A stretch of DNA of 38,268 bases, taken from a virus. The translations under genes were made by a program, and so were the position numbers. Below the pieces are notes generated by a model, which worked only from the letters and a program-made list of their open reading frames with translations, did not search any database and was not told the origin of the DNA. The stretch is from IMG/VR virus record IMGVR_UViG_3300030380_005324, positions 516-38,783 of that record. One strand, 5' to 3'. Shown here piece after piece: positions 9,415-18,340 of the stretch (position 1 is its first letter; the number at the start of each line of letters is the position of its first letter).

Positions 9415-10060
9415 AAAATATCCTTACACACATTATAATCGTTTTTCAGACACTACCGGAAGAAAATATTTAGTAGGTCAAGCTAAAGTTCCAAGTGTAA
9501 CAACAATACTATCAGCTACTAAAGACAAACGCTTTTTAGAAAATTGGAGAAGAAAAGTAGGTAATGAAGAAGCTGATAGAATAATGAGACAAGCATCTAC
9601 TATCGGTACAGAAATGCATCAAGTATTAGAGTACGCGTACAACGGACAAGGATACTATAATGCTAATGACGAAACGGGAAAACAACCTAGGATGATGGCT
9701 AAAATAATATTACAAAATTTAAAAATAGAAGAGGTTTGGGGCAATGAAGTATCTTTAGAATACGATAATCAGTTTGCAGGGACAACGGACCTTGTAGCAT
9801 TAGCTTACGGTAAACCATCTATTGTAGATTTTAAACAAGCTAACAAACCTAAAAGAGAAGAGTGGGTTGATGATTATAAATATCAACTAGGAGCTTATTA
9901 TTTAGCACACAAAAAAAACTATGGTCCTATTGAACAAGGAGTAATTAGTATATGTACAAGAGCACTCCAGTACCAAGAATTTAAAATGAATGAAGCAGAT
10001 TTAATAGAATACGGAGATAAGTTTTTAGAAAGAGTAGAACAATTTAAAAAGTTACAATAA
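9401..10060 (+). CDS. PD-(D/E)XK exonuclease, RecB/Cas4/MGME1-like
   Basis: 219 aa. A VPSVTTIL strand near residue 30 and GTEMHQVLE (69-77) match the entry helix of RecB-family nucleases. The catalytic core is visible: E116-VSLEYDNQFAGTTD130 (metal ligand D130), then IVDFK (D143-x-K145), and a QxxxY helix, YQLGAYYLA (161-169). This is the Cas4/AddB/MGME1 branch. In phages such genes degrade DNA 5'-3' or make 3' tails for recombination and host DNA turnover, the role T7 gives to gp6. It overlaps the previous 56-aa gene by 14 bases and the convergent helicase gene by 9 bases. Confidence 0.88.
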   Translation: MKLIKKYPYTHYNRFSDTTGRKYLVGQAKVPSVTTILSATKDKRFLENWRRKVGNEEADRIMRQASTIGTEMHQVLEYAYNGQGYYNANDETGKQPRMMAKIILQNLKIEEVWGNEVSLEYDNQFAGTTDLVALAYGKPSIVDFKQANKPKREEWVDDYKYQLGAYYLAHKKNYGPIEQGVISICTRALQYQEFKMNEADLIEYGDKFLERVEQFKKLQ

Positions 10061-11482
10061 CCAATCTTTAAGTTCTTCTTCACCTAAAGTTTTTGCAGCT
10101 ATCTGTCCTTTTATAGTCAAAGCTTTCATAATTTTTTCATCAATAGTATTTTCAGTTATAATATCAATGATTACAACAGTTCCTGTTTGGCCCGACCTAT
10201 GCGCTCTATCCTCAGATTGTTTTCTCACTTCTAAATTGTAATTGTTAGAAAAATAAACAACTGTATTAGCAGCAGTAAGTGTTAATCCATAACCTCCCGT
10301 TGTTGGGTTGCTTACAAAAAACCTTACCTTAGGATCGTTTTGAAATAACTCTATAGCTTTTTGTCTGTCTTTAACTTTAGTGGCTCCATAAATTTCAACA
10401 AAAGATTCTTTTCCATATTTTGTAGTAAGAAATTCTTTTATTTGTTCTATATTGTAAATGTAATTAGCCCATATAATTATTTTATCATCTGTTTCATCTA
10501 TAATTTCTTCTAAAGCATTAATTTTTTGCTTACCAAACTCCATCATTTTTCCATCATCATCTTTGCAAAACCCGTTAGTAACTTGATGTAATTTTATCAT
10601 TTCAGTTAGTTTATTACTAAAAGAAATGGTTGAGTCTCCTATAATTGCTAACGCACGTCTTCTTAATTTTTCATATAAAATACCTTGTTCACTAGACATA
10701 CTAACATATCTTTTTTGTCTTACTTTTGGTTTAAGATCTAAACATTCATCTTTACGAACCCTAAAAGAAAATCTATCTAATTTATGTTCTAATTCTTCTA
10801 TATTTTTATAATATTTAGGTATACTAATAAAACGATTAGCCCCCATTTGTATTTGGTGCATTTCTGCATATCTATTTCTAAAAGAATAAAAACTTTCAAA
10901 ACCTAATAGTTTAGGGTCTAAAAAGTAACATTGAGAATATAAATCTAAAGGAGATTTAGTTACTGGAGATCCAGTTAAAATCCTTCTAAATTTAATGTGT
11001 TTACTTAGAGATAAAATGTATTTAGTTCTTTTGGCCTTTGGATTTTTAATTGTAGTAGATTCATCTATGACCGCAAAGTTTTTAGGAAATTTTTTTAAAT
11101 AATTTTCTGCTTCCTTAAACCCTGTTTTTCCGCTTAAAGCTTCAACATTCATAAGAAAAATTTTTAATTTTTTACTTTTAATAAACCAATTCCAGGTTTT
11201 AGGTCTATCTAATTTCCATTGAAATATATCTCTCTCTACTACATCTGGTAGGTGCGCTTGTATTTCTTTACTCCATATAGTGTACACAGATTTAGGAGCA
11301 ACAATTAATACTGTATCAATTTCTTTTTTTAAGTATAAATACCCTATGTTATCAATAGCTGTTTTAGTTTTACCTGTACCCATTTCCATAAAATATGCGT
11401 ACGAATTAACTTCAGCTGATTTATTTAAAGCCGTCCTTTGATGTTCAAAAGGTTTGGTCTTATACGGGTACTTCCATTCCAT
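10052..11482 (-). CDS. SNF2/DEAD-type superfamily 2 helicase
   Basis: 476 aa on the opposite strand from its neighbours. N-terminal RecA fold: FEHQ (Q-like motif), MGTGKT Walker A (34-39), TVLIVAPKS (Ia), VIDEST Walker B (138-143, DEST in place of DEAH) and LTGSPV (motif III). C-terminal fold: IIWANYIYNIEQI, GGYGLTLTAANTVVYF and the arginine-finger motif AHRSGQTGTV near residue 445. This is the SNF2-like (COG0553) type common in marine podovirus-like phages; it probably moves on or remodels DNA at forks or recombination intermediates. No SD is present, and a promoter places the transcript start at the ATG. It overlaps the exonuclease gene tail-to-tail by 9 bases. Confidence 0.9.
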   Translation of the reverse strand: MEWKYPYKTKPFEHQRTALNKSAEVNSYAYFMEMGTGKTKTAIDNIGYLYLKKEIDTVLIVAPKSVYTIWSKEIQAHLPDVVERDIFQWKLDRPKTWNWFIKSKKLKIFLMNVEALSGKTGFKEAENYLKKFPKNFAVIDESTTIKNPKAKRTKYILSLSKHIKFRRILTGSPVTKSPLDLYSQCYFLDPKLLGFESFYSFRNRYAEMHQIQMGANRFISIPKYYKNIEELEHKLDRFSFRVRKDECLDLKPKVRQKRYVSMSSEQGILYEKLRRRALAIIGDSTISFSNKLTEMIKLHQVTNGFCKDDDGKMMEFGKQKINALEEIIDETDDKIIIWANYIYNIEQIKEFLTTKYGKESFVEIYGATKVKDRQKAIELFQNDPKVRFFVSNPTTGGYGLTLTAANTVVYFSNNYNLEVRKQSEDRAHRSGQTGTVVIIDIITENTIDEKIMKALTIKGQIAAKTLGEEELKDWLL

Positions 11483-11488
11483 AGAAAT

Positions 11489-11517
11489 TTTATAAATTTT
11501 TTTCTTGCATTAATCAA
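11489..11517 (-). promoter_or_regulatory. Leftward promoter of the SNF2 helicase (leaderless)
   Basis: On the minus strand TTGATT (11517-11512), a 17-base spacer, then TATAAA (11494-11489). Six bases separate the -10 box from the A of the ATG at 11482, so transcription should begin at or next to the start codon. No SD precedes the gene. Confidence 0.5.
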
Positions 11518-11522
11518 GAAAA
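11500..11522. promoter_or_regulatory. Dyad in the divergent helicase/early-gene promoter region
   Basis: TTTTCTTG (11500-11507), seven-base centre, CAAGAAAA (11515-11522): a perfect 8-bp inverted repeat. It covers the leftward -35 box and the candidate rightward -35 box TTGCAT (11505-11510; a poor -10, TATTAC, follows at 11527-11532). One bound dimer could control both directions. No repressor gene was identified in the window. Confidence 0.4.
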
Positions 11523-11549
11523 TAATTATTACACATACAGGAGGAAAAT

Positions 11550-12098
11550 ATGGATAAGTTAGATATAGAAAAGTTCTCTACAATTGAATTAAGTAAAGAT
11601 GATGTAAAATCTATTACTGTTAAATGTAATGAACTTAAAAGTCTTCATAAACAAATTGAAGATAAAGACGAAGAAATTTCTCAGTTAAAGAAAAAAGCTA
11701 AAGAGTATGAGGAAAGAATAATTCCTGATATGATGCAGGAGGCGGGTGTAGAAAAACTGGAGTTAAGCGATGGTGTTAAGGTCGAAGTAAAACAGTTTTA
11801 CGCAGCAAAAATTCCTGAGTCAAGAAATGATGAAGCTTTTAGTTGGCTGAGGGATAACGGTCATGGAGACATGATCAAAAATATCTTAACAGCAAATATA
11901 GATAAAGGTAAAGATAACCAAGTTTCAGAACTTATTAAAATTTGTGATGATCTAGGCTTTGCTTATTCTCAAAAACAAAAGGTAGAACCAATGACACTTA
12001 AAGCATTTGTTAAAGAACAAGTGGAAGAAGGTAAACCGGTTCCCTTTGATATGTTTGGGGTATATATTGCTAATAAGACAAAAATAACGAACAAATAA
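11550..12098 (+). CDS. Conserved phage coiled-coil protein of the replication module
   Basis: 182 aa with a strong SD (GGAGGAAA). Residues ~25-60 are a coiled coil (LHKQIEDKDEEISQLKKKAK), followed by IIPDMMQEAGVEKLELSDG and FSWLRDNGHGDMIKN. The C-terminus has PMTLKAFVKEQVEEGKPVP. I recognise this arrangement from replication modules of podovirus-like phages, where it sits beside an SSB-like gene and is usually left unnamed. It is the first gene of the rightward replication operon. A DNA-binding or accessory role is inferred from position only. Confidence 0.65.
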   Translation: MDKLDIEKFSTIELSKDDVKSITVKCNELKSLHKQIEDKDEEISQLKKKAKEYEERIIPDMMQEAGVEKLELSDGVKVEVKQFYAAKIPESRNDEAFSWLRDNGHGDMIKNILTANIDKGKDNQVSELIKICDDLGFAYSQKQKVEPMTLKAFVKEQVEEGKPVPFDMFGVYIANKTKITNK

Positions 12099-12111
12099 TA
12101 ACGGAGTAACT

Positions 12112-12903
12112 ATGAAGTTAAATGATAAAAAAGAAGTCGCTACTCAAAAAGCGGGTGGTGCTGTTGCAAATATAAATTTGGAACAATTTGCAGATGAAGG
12201 ATTTGAAAATGTAGACTCAAAAAGTTTAGCTCTACCATTTTTAAAAATCCTTGGTCAATTATCTCCACAAGTAACGCAAGGAGATTCTCAATTCATATCA
12301 GAGGCAAGACCTGGTATGATTTTTAACACTGTAACTAATCAATTATATGATGGTCAAAAAGGAATTTCAGTAGTTCCATGTTTTTATAAACTTGAGTATA
12401 TTGAGTGGAGAGATAGGGGTATGGACGGAAGTTCTGCGCCCGTAAATATTTATCCTGCAGACAGTGATATAATGTCAAAAACTACTAGAGACGATAAAAA
12501 TAAAGACAGGCTTGAAAACGGAAATTACGTTGAAGAGACTGCTTCACATTACGTTTTAATAGTTGAAGACAAAGATGTATCTAGCACTGCTATGATGACT
12601 ATGAAATCTACTCAAAGAAAAAAATCTAAAAAGTGGAATTCAATGATGATGTCAGTGAGAGAGAAGAAGAAAGATGGTTCCGGGTATTTTAAGCCTGCAC
12701 CATTTACTCAAATGTACACTCTTAAAACTGTATTAGAAAAGAATAATTTAGGTTCTTGGTACGGTTGGGAGATTGAACACCAGAGTACAATTCAATCGAA
12801 CGATGTTTTAGAGTCTGCTTATAATTTTTATAAAAGTTGTAAGCAAGGAGCCGTAAAAGTAAATCACGATAAAGAAGAGTCTGTAGAAAAATCACCATTC
12901 TAA
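12112..12903 (+). CDS. Probable single-stranded DNA-binding protein
   Basis: 263 aa; ACGGAG lies upstream. The N-terminus has a low-complexity lead, then SLALPFLKILGQLSPQV and FISEARPGMIF. The core looks like a beta-rich ssDNA-binding fold (ISVVPCFYKLEYIEW, TMYTLKTVL-type strands). The C-terminal tail is acidic and ends EESVEKSPF, like the acidic PF-ended tails by which SSB proteins recruit partners. It lies between the coiled-coil protein and the primase, where T7-like phages keep gp2.5. The family is common in marine phages; the SSB role is inferred rather than shown. Confidence 0.5.
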   Translation: MKLNDKKEVATQKAGGAVANINLEQFADEGFENVDSKSLALPFLKILGQLSPQVTQGDSQFISEARPGMIFNTVTNQLYDGQKGISVVPCFYKLEYIEWRDRGMDGSSAPVNIYPADSDIMSKTTRDDKNKDRLENGNYVEETASHYVLIVEDKDVSSTAMMTMKSTQRKKSKKWNSMMMSVREKKKDGSGYFKPAPFTQMYTLKTVLEKNNLGSWYGWEIEHQSTIQSNDVLESAYNFYKSCKQGAVKVNHDKEESVEKSPF

Positions 12904-12904
12904 T

Positions 12905-14479
12905 ATGGACCTACTTGACAAGACCCTGGAGGAGTTTGTAGAACTCTTCCAGGGTTCACTCACATATTTTGGAGCTTCTAAACCATTAGGCCAAACGCGT
13001 AGCCGGGATGGTAAGCAAGAATTCAGGCATTGGGTTGAACCCAAACCTATGACTAAGGATCATTGGGTACAACATTTAAAAGGAGAAGCTTACTATGGAT
13101 CAGTTCCCATTCGAGATGATAATACATGTAGTTGGGGGGTCATCGATGTTGATCGCTACAATATACAACATAAGGAAGTTATATCAGTTATACGGAAAAG
13201 GAAATACCCGCTCGTCCCGTTCAGATCAAAATCCAACGGACTCCACTTAATTTTATTTATTGATGGTGTAGTGCAGTCTTCGGACATGCGAAAAAAATTA
13301 ATAGAGCTTGCTTCTGATTTAGGAGTAAATGATACCACTACAGATATTTATCCCGCTCAAGATAAAGTAGATCTTACCCCCGAAAAGTGGGACGACAAAC
13401 ATAAGGGAAGTTACGTAAATCTCCCATACCAAAAAGCACACATGACAACAAGAGTTGCTATGGATGATGAAGGTAATTCTATTAAGTTAGAAAATTTATT
13501 TGAATTTGTAAAACAACACAGGCTTGATCCAGAAAATTTTAAAAAACTAAAAGTATTTCAAGATGATGAAACAAAAGATTATCCTCCTTGTGTTGTAAAT
13601 TTTATGAAAAATAAAGTACAAAAAGGTGAGGGCCGTAATGATGCTATGTTTAACGTAGCCGTATTAGGTAAAAAAATTAATCCAGATCCTGTCATGTACC
13701 AAGATTGGACTCGTAAGATGATGGGTAAAGTATGTTCCGAAGAATTACATCCAAAAGAATTAGAAAATATTTTTAGAGGAGTTGAAAATAAAGAATATGC
13801 TTATAAATGTAAAACATCTATTGCAAGAATGCATTGTTCATCAAGCACGTGTTTAAGACGTAAACATGGTATCGGTGCCAATGAGGCATTACCCGAAGTT
13901 GGAAAACTTGTTAAAGTAAATTCATATCCTGAGCCTTATTGGATTTTACCCATACAAGGAAAATCAGTTCGTTTATCTACAAAACAATTATATCAGCAAC
14001 AATTATTAGGAGAGCAGCTGTTAAATTATGATATTGTTTGGAGGCCTTTAAAAGCTACTAAAAGAGATCCAGATCCTTATAGAGATTGGCTTGAAGAATT
14101 AGTAACTAACAAACAAGACATGGAAGGTTTTGATGCTCATGAAGAACAGAGCGATGTATTTAACTCTAGATTATCTCAATTTTTGGAAGACGTTGAGGAT
14201 ACAACAGAGTTTGATCAAATAGACTCCGGGAATATTTGGATTGATAAAGTTGAGATGAGATTTAAATTAGAAACTTTTAGAAAATTTATGAAGAAGATGG
14301 GTTACAATTGGTCTGAAAAAGATTGCACAAAATTCTTAGAGGCAGGGGGAGCAATACCTAAGAAAAAATTTCAAAACATTGATACACGTCATTGGGTTGT
14401 GGAATTACCAAAACAAACAGAACATAAAAACAAAGATGTCACATTCGTTAAACAAAAAGCTGCGTGGGAAGACAATTAA
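12905..14479 (+). CDS. Archaeo-eukaryotic-type (AEP/PrimPol-like) DNA primase
   Basis: 524 aa. The AEP motifs are in order: motif I WGVIDVD with D81 and D83; motif II RSKSNGLHLILF, the SxxxH signature (H114); motif III TDIYPAQ (D147). A helical middle (VLGKKINPDPVMYQDWTRKM, then LHPKELENIFRGV) looks like a PriCT-type C-terminal region. It is followed by a Cys cluster (KCK, then MHCSSSTCLRRKHGIG) that may bind zinc. It probably makes primers for the PolA enzyme encoded 2 kb downstream. There is no SD; the ATG lies one base beyond the preceding TAA, so coupling is likely. The TOTE-type AEP clade is an alternative label. Confidence 0.75.
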   Translation: MDLLDKTLEEFVELFQGSLTYFGASKPLGQTRSRDGKQEFRHWVEPKPMTKDHWVQHLKGEAYYGSVPIRDDNTCSWGVIDVDRYNIQHKEVISVIRKRKYPLVPFRSKSNGLHLILFIDGVVQSSDMRKKLIELASDLGVNDTTTDIYPAQDKVDLTPEKWDDKHKGSYVNLPYQKAHMTTRVAMDDEGNSIKLENLFEFVKQHRLDPENFKKLKVFQDDETKDYPPCVVNFMKNKVQKGEGRNDAMFNVAVLGKKINPDPVMYQDWTRKMMGKVCSEELHPKELENIFRGVENKEYAYKCKTSIARMHCSSSTCLRRKHGIGANEALPEVGKLVKVNSYPEPYWILPIQGKSVRLSTKQLYQQQLLGEQLLNYDIVWRPLKATKRDPDPYRDWLEELVTNKQDMEGFDAHEEQSDVFNSRLSQFLEDVEDTTEFDQIDSGNIWIDKVEMRFKLETFRKFMKKMGYNWSEKDCTKFLEAGGAIPKKKFQNIDTRHWVVELPKQTEHKNKDVTFVKQKAAWEDN

Positions 14480-16049
14480 AATATTTGGACCACCAGGAAC
14501 AGGAAAAACTGAGAATCTTTTAAGAAGAGTTCAACGTTTTTTAAAACAAGGTATTTTACCTGAAGAAATTTGTTATATATCTTTTACTAACAAAGCTGTT
14601 GATGAATGCGTAAGTCGTATTCGTAAAAAATTTAGTGAGTATGATGAAGACTCCTTTAAGTATTTTAGAACTTTACATAGTTTAGCAAGACAACAGTTTG
14701 CAGAAATACCCGTGTTAGATCCTAAGGCAGATTTATTAATGTTTCATACTCAATATGGAACAGTAAAAGTAAATTTTAAAAATGAATATGATGATGTTAA
14801 AGTTTATAATAATTGGTCGCTTCAAATATATGACAGGGCAAGAAATATGAAGGTTGATCCTGTTTGGTTATATAAACAACAGCCAAGAAAAGCGGTGCGT
14901 CTACAGCAGTTCAAGTCTATTATTGCGGGATACGAGGAGTTTAAAACAATGGAAATGGAGAACGGAAACCGGACACCGGACAGATTAGATTTTACAGATA
15001 TGGTAAAAAAGTTTGTAGAGGATGCCGGGAGACTTCCTATAAAAGTTTTAATGGTAGATGAAGCTCAAGACTTAACCCCGTTACAGTGGGATATGGTCGT
15101 TAAAATTGCACAAAATGTTTGGAGAGTTTACATAGCGGGAGATGACGATCAAGCAATATACGAGTGGAATGGAGCTGAAGTAGAATACTTTCAAAGCTTT
15201 CCTGGAAGAAATGTAATTTTAAAAAAATCAGTAAGACTTAACAAAGACGTACATTTTTTTTCTAAATGTTTATTGTTAGGTATGAAAAACAACAGAGTAG
15301 AAAAAGAGTTTTATTCAAATGATAAAGATGGGGCCATATATTATTGGAATACCTTAAAAAAGGTACCATGGAATTTAACTGGTAGTTGGTTAATTCTAGC
15401 ACGCATTAACGATGTTAAAAAAGAATTACAAGAAGAGGCTAGGAATTTATCTCTTTATTATCAAGATGTTAAAGGTAACAAATCTTTTGACATGAACCAG
15501 TTTAAAGCTATTCAATATTGGGAAAAAGTATGTGAAGGAGGAAGTATTACTAGAGAGGAAGCTTGCATTATGTATGAGTATTTACTAAACATAGACCATG
15601 GATTTAGATCTCAAGATAGTAAAAAATGGTCGTTTGCTCATCCTAATCAGGTATTTAACTTTGACGAATTACATTTAAGATGTGGTATGACAGATAGTAA
15701 AGGTCCTTGGTTAAAAGTTTTTAAAAGAAAATTTAAAGAAAAAGATAAGCAATATTTTTTAAAAATGATTAAGGAGGGGGTAGATTTAAATCAACCTCCT
15801 AAAATTATTATAGACACAATACACCAAGTAAAGGGAGGAGAAGCAGATAATGTTGTTCTATCTAGTAAATGTAATTTTCCTTCGCACTTCGAGAAAAAAA
15901 ATTTAGCAGAAAAAATAAAAGAACTTAGGGTTTGGTATACGGGTGCTACCAGATCAAAGGGAACACTTCATTTGTTAGGCACTCATCATCAATTTAATTT
16001 TCCATTAGGAAAATATTATAAACTATACGAGGCTAATTATGTCAGATAA
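14436..16049 (+). CDS. Superfamily 1 (UvrD/Rep-like) DNA helicase
   Basis: I place the start at ATG 14436 (537 aa); a TTG at 14379 would only add 19 unsupported residues. Motifs: GPPGTGKT Walker A (18-25), ISFTNKAVDE (Ia), VDEAQDLTPLQWD (II), IAGDDDQAIYEWNGA (III), DTIHQVKGGEAD (V) and WYTGATRSKGTLHLL (VI). These define a UvrD/Rep-type 3'-5' translocase. It overlaps the primase gene by 44 bases, so the two are probably made together and may act as the replisome's primase and helicase. No DnaB-type ring helicase was found in the window. Confidence 0.9.
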   Translation: MSHSLNKKLRGKTIKIFGPPGTGKTENLLRRVQRFLKQGILPEEICYISFTNKAVDECVSRIRKKFSEYDEDSFKYFRTLHSLARQQFAEIPVLDPKADLLMFHTQYGTVKVNFKNEYDDVKVYNNWSLQIYDRARNMKVDPVWLYKQQPRKAVRLQQFKSIIAGYEEFKTMEMENGNRTPDRLDFTDMVKKFVEDAGRLPIKVLMVDEAQDLTPLQWDMVVKIAQNVWRVYIAGDDDQAIYEWNGAEVEYFQSFPGRNVILKKSVRLNKDVHFFSKCLLLGMKNNRVEKEFYSNDKDGAIYYWNTLKKVPWNLTGSWLILARINDVKKELQEEARNLSLYYQDVKGNKSFDMNQFKAIQYWEKVCEGGSITREEACIMYEYLLNIDHGFRSQDSKKWSFAHPNQVFNFDELHLRCGMTDSKGPWLKVFKRKFKEKDKQYFLKMIKEGVDLNQPPKIIIDTIHQVKGGEADNVVLSSKCNFPSHFEKKNLAEKIKELRVWYTGATRSKGTLHLLGTHHQFNFPLGKYYKLYEANYVR

Positions 16050-16287
16050 AAATATGTTCGATGAAGCTTTTCCTCAAGATAAACAAATTGGGGGATCTCA
16101 CTACCAACACTACCTCATTCAACCTTATGAATTTATATCTAAAAATGAACTTACATTTTTTCAGGGAAACGTTGTGAAATATGTTTTGAGATATCCTTAT
16201 AAAAATGGTATAGAAGACCTTGAAAAGATTAAGCACTATTGCGATTTAGAAATTAAAAAAATTAAAGATGCCAAAAAAGAAAAGTAA
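16039..16287 (+). CDS. DUF3310 protein (SaV-like)
   Basis: 82 aa. GGSHYQHYLIQPYEFI, then FFQGNVVKYVLRYPYKNG and DLEKIKHYCDLEI, is the full DUF3310 pattern (GGxHY, IQPxEFI, GNVxKYxxRY, GxEDLxKxxHY). The domain is nearly restricted to phages and has been linked to a nucleotide-kinase-like annotation, but I know of no firm function for this short form. It overlaps the helicase gene by 11 bases. Confidence 0.85.
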   Translation: MSDKNMFDEAFPQDKQIGGSHYQHYLIQPYEFISKNELTFFQGNVVKYVLRYPYKNGIEDLEKIKHYCDLEIKKIKDAKKEK

Positions 16288-16441
16288 ATTTATAAAGTGT
16301 GAACGTTGTGACACAACATTTGCCGTAATTGTTTATGAATATAATTATTATTGCGCTGATTGTGCATTGTTTGAATTAAATATACCTTTTAAAAAAGCAA
16401 TATCAATTGAAGACGCAAATTTAAGTAGAAAGAAACAATGA
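16268..16441 (+). CDS. 57-aa zinc-ribbon protein
   Basis: Short ORF between DUF3310 and polA, overlapping the first by 20 bases and the second by ATGA. The N-terminus is basic (MPKKKSKFIK), followed by CERC and, 15 residues later, CADC: a four-cysteine zinc ribbon. Such peptides often bind DNA, RNA polymerase or a partner protein. Exact packing supports a real gene; function unknown. Confidence 0.65.
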   Translation: MPKKKSKFIKCERCDTTFAVIVYEYNYYCADCALFELNIPFKKAISIEDANLSRKKQ

Positions 16442-18306
16442 CTCATCAACTAAATTTTATCTATAACGACTCTGATTGGGTTTGCCCTGCGGAGTATCCT
16501 GATTTATCTAAAGCAACTGAAATTGCAATTGACTTAGAAACAAAAGATCCAAACATAAAAACAAAAGGATCCGGTTGGGCAACGTTTGATGGCCACATAG
16601 TAGGTTTTGCTGTTGCTGCATTAGATCAACAATGGTATTTTCCAATTGCACATGATGCGGGAGGTAACATGGATATTTCAATGACAACCGCTTTTATACA
16701 AGACATTTTAAAACTACCCGCAACTAAAATATTTCATAATGCGAGTTACGATGTTGGTTGGTTATTGATTAATGGATTTGAAATAAGAGGTAAAATTATA
16801 GATACTATGATTGCGGCCGCTGTAGTGAATGAGAATAGATTTAGTTTTAGTTTAAATGCTTGTGCTAAAGATTACTTAGGTGAAATTAAAAATGAAACTT
16901 TTTTAAATGAAAAAGCTAAGGAATGGGGAATAGATCCGAAAGCAGATATGTGGAGATTACCCGCAGGATATGTTGGTTTTTATGCTGAACAAGATGCGGC
17001 CTTGACCTTAAAATTATGGCAAAGACTTAAACATGAAATAGTAAAACAAGATCTTCATGACGTATGGGAAATGGAAATGGAATTACTTCCTATTTTAATT
17101 GATATGAGAAGACGAGGGATAAGAGTAGACATTGAAAAAGCTCATGCAATAAAAAAAGAATTTAAAGAAAAAGAATCTATTGTTTTAAAAAAAATAAAAG
17201 ATGAAACTACTATTTCGGTAGATATTTGGGCCGCAAGATCTGTAGCGCAAGTTTTTGACCGTATCGGTGTTGATTACCCACGGACAACGAAAACCGAAGA
17301 ACCAAGTTTTACGCAAAATTGGCTAATGAATTGTAATAACCCGATAGCGCAACTAGTAAGAGAAGCAAGAGAAATAAATAAATTCCATTCAACATTCATA
17401 GACTCCATTTTAAGATACACTCACAAGGGTAGAATTCACTCTGAAATTAATCAGTTGAGATCTGACCAGGGAGGTACAGTTTCGGGGAGACTATCATATT
17501 CTAACCCAAACCTCCAACAAATTCCTGCAAGAAATAAAGAGTTTGGAGATAAAATTAGAAGTTTATTTTTACCTGAAGAAGGTAGGCAGTGGGGGAGCTT
17601 TGATTATTCACAACAAGAACCAAGACTGGTTGCTCATTATGCGGCATCAGTTGCAAAACAATTTCCGGGAGCTGAAGATTTTATTCAAGCTTATGAAAAC
17701 GAACAAGCAGACTTTCATCAAATAGTTGCTGACATGGCGGGAATATCTAGAACTCAAGCTAAGACAATCAACCTTGGTTTATTTTATGGTATGGGTAAAG
17801 CTAAACTTGCTAGAGAATTAGGTATTGATAAGGATAGTGCAGAAAGACTTTTAAATACTTATAATGATCGCGTGCCTTTTGTAAAAAAATTAGCTGTTGA
17901 GGTAACCTCAAGTGCCTCTAAATATGGTTTTGTTAGAACCATTAAAGGTAGAAAATGTAGATTTGATATGTGGGAACCATCTTCTTTTGGGATGAATAAA
18001 GCAATGCAGTATGAAGAAGCAAAAGCAATTTACGGGAATAATATTAGACGTGCTTTTACTTACAAAGCTTTAAACAGACTAATACAAGGATCAGCCGCTG
18101 ATCAAACTAAACAAGCGATGATTGATTGCCATAAAGCAGGTTACATGCCACTACTCCAAATACATGATGAATTATGTTTTTCAATTAATGAAGAAAAAGA
18201 TATTCTTGATGTAAAAGAAAAAATGGAAAATGCAATTGATACATTAAAAGTACCATCTAAAGTAGATATTGCTTTAGGTAAATCTTGGGGCGAAGCTAAA
18301 GAATAA
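16438..18306 (+). CDS. polA: DNA polymerase I-like (family A) with 3'-5' exonuclease
   Basis: 622 aa. The exonuclease domain shows AIDLET (D32, E34), FHNASYDVGWLL and FYAEQDAALTL. The polymerase domain has GTVSGRLSYSNPNLQQIPAR, motif A SFDYSQQEPR (D389), motif B AKTINLGLFYG and motif C QIHDELCF (H576, D577). There is no 5' nuclease domain, as is usual in phage PolA, and no DnaJ-like insert between the domains. The residue equivalent to E. coli F762 is Leu446, not the Tyr of T7-like enzymes. It replicates the phage genome with the upstream primase and helicase. Confidence 0.95.
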   Translation: MTHQLNFIYNDSDWVCPAEYPDLSKATEIAIDLETKDPNIKTKGSGWATFDGHIVGFAVAALDQQWYFPIAHDAGGNMDISMTTAFIQDILKLPATKIFHNASYDVGWLLINGFEIRGKIIDTMIAAAVVNENRFSFSLNACAKDYLGEIKNETFLNEKAKEWGIDPKADMWRLPAGYVGFYAEQDAALTLKLWQRLKHEIVKQDLHDVWEMEMELLPILIDMRRRGIRVDIEKAHAIKKEFKEKESIVLKKIKDETTISVDIWAARSVAQVFDRIGVDYPRTTKTEEPSFTQNWLMNCNNPIAQLVREAREINKFHSTFIDSILRYTHKGRIHSEINQLRSDQGGTVSGRLSYSNPNLQQIPARNKEFGDKIRSLFLPEEGRQWGSFDYSQQEPRLVAHYAASVAKQFPGAEDFIQAYENEQADFHQIVADMAGISRTQAKTINLGLFYGMGKAKLARELGIDKDSAERLLNTYNDRVPFVKKLAVEVTSSASKYGFVRTIKGRKCRFDMWEPSSFGMNKAMQYEEAKAIYGNNIRRAFTYKALNRLIQGSAADQTKQAMIDCHKAGYMPLLQIHDELCFSINEEKDILDVKEKMENAIDTLKVPSKVDIALGKSWGEAKE

Positions 18307-18340
18307 TTTAGAGCGCAGTATCCTTAGGAAAAAAATGTTT

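Noticed and set aside
14379-14436. TTG start for the SF1 helicase
   Set aside because: Adds residues without similarity to helicase N-termini and lies deep in the primase gene; ATG 14436 sits 17 codons before the Walker A motif.
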